Source: Thioclava sp. ES.031
GTDB lineage: Bacteria; Pseudomonadota; Alphaproteobacteria; Rhodobacterales; Rhodobacteraceae
NCBI RefSeq assembly: GCF_002563775.1
Contig: NZ_PDJO01000001.1
Coordinates: 3,288,501-3,352,500, forward strand
Direction of reading: 5' to 3'
DNA length: 64,000 nucleotides
How positions within the stretch are numbered: position 1 is the first letter of the stretch; the number at the start of each line of letters is the position of its first letter. Both the position numbers and the translations under genes were made by a program. The notes beneath the pieces are model-generated. The model was not told where the DNA came from. It worked only from the letters and a program-made list of their open reading frames with translations, and ran no database searches. Below are positions 61,451 to 64,000 of this stretch, in pieces.

Positions 61451-61819
61451 ATGAAGACCATTGCAATCACCGCCGCCGCGCTGCTCACCGGTATGGCATT
61501 CGCTGGCGCCGCCCAGGCCGGTACGAGCTGCTACACCGGCCCGGTCGGGCGTGATCACGTCAACAACAAGACCGTCTGTGGCCCGACCCGCAAGCAACAG
61601 ATTCATATCGACTGCTTCCGCGGTCCGTGGCGTGAGACGATCTGGGATCACCCGCAGGGCAGCTTCGTCGATGATCTGGTGGCGTTCGGCTACGATTACG
61701 GCGATGCGAACGGCCTCGCGACTCAGATCTGCAAGAACGAGAGCCTCGTGGGCAACCCGGAAGGCCTGCGTAAGGAGCTTCTGAAAGCGATCGCGAACGA
61801 TCCGCCCGGCCCGAACTGA
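61451..61819 (+). CDS. Small secreted protein of unknown function
   Basis: 122 aa from the ATG at 61451. A signal peptide (MKTIAITAAALLTGMAFAGA, cleavage after AQA) precedes a mature part rich in conserved-looking aromatic/Cys residues: four Cys (SCYTG, VCGPT, DCFRG, QICKNE) probably in two disulfides. No domain recognised. It lies between phoH and miaB on the opposite strand, with its own terminator, so it was probably inserted in a once-continuous miaB-phoH neighbourhood or is a local gene gain. Confidence 0.75.
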   Translation: MKTIAITAAALLTGMAFAGAAQAGTSCYTGPVGRDHVNNKTVCGPTRKQQIHIDCFRGPWRETIWDHPQGSFVDDLVAFGYDYGDANGLATQICKNESLVGNPEGLRKELLKAIANDPPGPN

Positions 61820-61839
61820 TCGGCCAGCTTTCCCAATCA

Positions 61840-61868
61840 AAAAGGGCCGCGGATCACGCGGCCCTTTT
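61840..61868. terminator. Bidirectional terminator between the small secreted-protein gene and miaB
   Basis: Perfect 12-bp stem AAAAGGGCCGCG / CGCGGCCCTTTT (61840-61851 with 61857-61868), 5-base loop, with T-runs on both strands. It serves two convergent genes. Confidence 0.88.
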
Positions 61869-61895
61869 CATTTGAGGCGTCAACGCGACGAGAGG

Positions 61896-63218
61896 TCAGA
61901 TCAACTCGCCCGCCAGCGAATTCGGCGCCGTCCCGGTGATCCGCACCTTCGCCAGAACGCCGGGGCTAAGCCCTTCGCCCGAGACATGGACCGCCTGCAG
62001 GTAATCGGACTTGCCGACCCACTGGCCGTCCAGCCGCCCGGGCTTCTCAAAAAGCACGTTCACTTCGCGCCCGATCATGCTCTCCTGACAGGCCCGCTGT
62101 TGCGAGGTCAGAAGCGCCTGAAGCTCTTGCAGCCGCGCATCGGCGACCTCTGCAGGCACCGCGCCTTTCGCGCCAGCCGCGGGCGTGCCCGGGCGCGGCG
62201 AGTATTTGAACGAATAGGCCATGCCGTAATTGACCTCGCGGATTAGCGCCATCGTGTCCTCGAAATCCTGAACGGTCTCGCCGGGGAAGCCCACGATGAA
62301 ATCGCCCGAGATCACGATGTCGGGGCGCGCGGCGCGAATGCGCTCGATCAGGCGGATATAGCTCTCCGCCGTATGCTTGCGGTTCATCGCCTTGAGGATC
62401 TTGTCCGAGCCCGATTGCACCGGCAGATGCAGATAGGGCATCAGCTTCGGCTCGTCGCCATGGGCCGCGATCAGATCGTCTTCCATGTCGTTCGGGTGCG
62501 AGGTGGTGTAGCGGATGCGCTCAAGCCCATCGATCTTGGCGAGCGACCGGGCCAGCCGCGCGAGCGACCAGTCACCCCCCTCACCTTCCCCGTGATAGGC
62601 GTTGACGTTCTGACCCAGCAGCGTGATCTCGCGCACGCCTTTCTCGACCAGCGCCCGCGCCTCGCGCAGGATCTTGTCCGCCGGGCGCGAAACCTCGGCC
62701 CCGCGCGTGTAAGGCACCACGCAGAAGGCGCAGAACTTGTCGCAGCCTTCCTGCACCGTCAGGAAGGCGGTCGGGCGCGCCTGCACGGGGCGTGCGGGCA
62801 GATGGTCGAACTTGTCTTCCAGAGGAAACTCGGTCTCGACGGGGCGCGCGCCATTATCGGTCCGCGCGACCAGTTCGGGCAGCTTGTGATAGCTTTGCGA
62901 GCCCACGACCAGATCCACCAGATCCGAGCGCCGCAGTATCTCGTCCCCCTCGGCCTGCGCGACACAGCCCGCGACACCGATTTTCAGATCGGGCTTGGCC
63001 TCCTTGAAAGGACGCAGACGGCCCAAATCGGAATAGACCTTCTCGGCCGCCTTCTCGCGGATATGGCAGGTGTTGAGCAGCACCATATCCGCCGCGCCCA
63101 CATCGTCGGTCAGCTCATAGCCCTTGGCGCCCATGGCCTCGGCCATGCGCTCACTGTCATAGACATTCATCTGACAGCCATAGGTTTTGATATGCAGCTT
63201 TTTCGGAGCGTCGCTCAT
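61896..63218 (-). CDS. miaB: tRNA-2-methylthio-N6-dimethylallyladenosine synthase (MiaB)
   Basis: 440 aa from the ATG at 63218 ([27 protein letters not shown]); the frame stays open upstream but not convincingly. The N-terminal UPF0004 cluster motif ([29 protein letters not shown]) and the radical-SAM CxxxCxxC ([12 protein letters not shown]) are intact, as is the C-terminal TRAM domain ([23 protein letters not shown]). It adds the methylthio group to i6A37 of tRNAs. Confidence 0.97.
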   Translation of the reverse strand: MSDAPKKLHIKTYGCQMNVYDSERMAEAMGAKGYELTDDVGAADMVLLNTCHIREKAAEKVYSDLGRLRPFKEAKPDLKIGVAGCVAQAEGDEILRRSDLVDLVVGSQSYHKLPELVARTDNGARPVETEFPLEDKFDHLPARPVQARPTAFLTVQEGCDKFCAFCVVPYTRGAEVSRPADKILREARALVEKGVREITLLGQNVNAYHGEGEGGDWSLARLARSLAKIDGLERIRYTTSHPNDMEDDLIAAHGDEPKLMPYLHLPVQSGSDKILKAMNRKHTAESYIRLIERIRAARPDIVISGDFIVGFPGETVQDFEDTMALIREVNYGMAYSFKYSPRPGTPAAGAKGAVPAEVADARLQELQALLTSQQRACQESMIGREVNVLFEKPGRLDGQWVGKSDYLQAVHVSGEGLSPGVLAKVRITGTAPNSLAGELI

Positions 63219-63369
63219 GCCAATCCTCGCGCGTCTTTCCAGCGGGCCTGATACAGCCAAATCACCCTTTCCCGCAAGGTCGCGCATGGCGCGGGCCGTA
63301 AAGGCTTGATTTCATGCGGGCCTTCCCCGATCCTGCGCCCGAAGACCCCGCGAAAGGGCCGCATCGGGC

Positions 63370-64000
63370 ATGAAATATTCCTCGCTGATCGATTTTCTCA
63401 CCCGCAAGAGCGCGGCGCTGTCCAAAGGCCCGGTCGGCGTGATCCTCGCGGAAGACGGGGTCGAGCTGGAGAGCACGATCCGCCACCATGTCGACCTCGG
63501 GTTTCCGGTGCTGCTGGTTCTGGGTCATGCCGCGATGGACCTGCCGGACGATCTGGCCGCCGACAGCCCGACGAAAATCTACCGCATCGATTTCGAGCTG
63601 AATCGCCGCGACGCCGCCCCCCTCGCGATCAACCCGATCATCGCGGCCGTGCCTGCGGGAACGTGGCTCTATTACTGCTTCAACGCCGAGTACCTGTTCT
63701 TCCCCTTCTGCGAGAGCCGCTCGATCGGCGAGGTTCTGAGCTTTCATACCGAAGAACGCCGCGCCTCGATGCTGAGCTATGTGATCGACCTCTATACCGG
63801 CGATCTGGAGGCGCATCCGAACGGCGTCGATACCGAGAACGCGATGTTCGACAAGGCAGGCTATTACGCGCTGGCCCGGCTCGATCCCGAGAACCACGAC
63901 CACCCGAAAGAGCGGCAGCTGGATTTCTTCGGCGGGCTGCGGTGGCGCTTCGAGGAGCATGTCCCCGCCCAGCGTCGCAAGATCGACCGGATCGCCCTGT
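63370..64000 (+). CDS. Conserved protein of unknown function, glycosyltransferase-2-like (partial)
   Basis: The first 210 codons; the gene leaves the right edge. It starts at the ATG at 63370 (MKYSSLIDFLTRKSAALSKG). The segment VGVILAEDGVELESTIRHHVDLGFPVLLVLGH resembles the nucleotide-sugar fold of GT2-like proteins, and ASMLSYVIDLYTGDLEAHPNGVD is reminiscent of alphaproteobacterial glycosyl-transferase-like families. Without the rest, a catalytic DxD cannot be confirmed. It is divergent from miaB. Confidence 0.55.
   Translation, partial: MKYSSLIDFLTRKSAALSKGPVGVILAEDGVELESTIRHHVDLGFPVLLVLGHAAMDLPDDLAADSPTKIYRIDFELNRRDAAPLAINPIIAAVPAGTWLYYCFNAEYLFFPFCESRSIGEVLSFHTEERRASMLSYVIDLYTGDLEAHPNGVDTENAMFDKAGYYALARLDPENHDHPKERQLDFFGGLRWRFEEHVPAQRRKIDRIAL

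Noticed and set aside
1..64000. CRISPR arrays, insertion sequences, prophage genes or rRNA operons
   Set aside because: No regularly spaced direct repeats, transposase motifs, phage structural genes or rRNA-like sequence were seen in any part of the window.

Overview
The window is 64 kb of GC-rich chromosomal DNA that is densely packed with genes on both strands. Gene content and order point to an alphaproteobacterium of the Rhodobacterales (Rhodobacteraceae). The evidence is a RpoHII-type heat-shock sigma factor, a carD/fdxA/S4-protein/SUV3-helicase block, glnD next to murJ, dut-coaBC, miaB near phoH, an lgt-midA-pgeF run, and a CtrA-like box in front of comM. The genus cannot be fixed from the sequence alone. 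I saw no prophage, insertion sequence, CRISPR array or rRNA operon. There is one tRNA gene (Tyr). Most of the window is core genome with a few accessory patches.

Layout. 0-4.7 kb: a truncated FAD oxidoreductase, a secreted two-PRC-barrel protein with an Ala-rich helical linker, a 2-hydroxyacid dehydrogenase, an SH3 protein and a CDF metal exporter. 4.8-11.5 kb, all minus strand: M3 peptidase, a membrane-anchored E1-like (ThiF/MoeB) protein, dut, coaBC, and a ChaN-like protein overlapping rpoH. 12-24.4 kb: comM, an esterase, gshB, yraN-rsmI divergent from an LppC-like lipoprotein, glnD-murJ, a rhomboid-fold protein without catalytic residues, and trpS. 24.8-32.3 kb is the most accessory-looking part: a two-gene polyprenyl-phosphate glycosylation module (GT2 plus GT39/83-like), then an amine-utilisation cluster on the opposite strand (glutamylpolyamine synthetase and oxidase, amidotransferase, DegT aminotransferase). 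32.5-42.5 kb: a CoA-binding protein, an rRNA methyltransferase, tRNA-Tyr, a small secreted protein, a DxD glycosyltransferase-like protein, homocysteine synthase, a 1093-aa envelope protein resembling fused PilM-like and PilP/GspC-like domains, and a Kef-type antiporter.

42.6-47.6 kb is a minus-strand run from a TPR protein through a SUV3-like helicase, S4 protein and 7Fe ferredoxin to CarD. 47.7-52.9 kb holds an SCP2/lipase pair facing the four-gene Anbu cluster (Anbu proteasome homologue, transglutaminase, alpha-E protein, circularly permuted ATP-grasp), which is the best candidate here for an incompletely understood system. 53-64 kb: oligoendopeptidase F, a Hint-domain protein without the usual nucleophile, a 51-aa small protein with strong hairpins behind it, pgeF, midA, lgt, a UbiK-like factor, phoH, a small secreted protein, miaB, and a partial gene at the right edge.

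Two families of dispersed palindromic intergenic repeats were found by eye: four copies of family A (hairpins flanked by GATATTT/AAATATC) and two copies of a roughly 155-bp family B with imperfect terminal inverted repeats. Both family B copies sit between convergent genes. All function calls rest on reading motifs and gene order; no database search was run.
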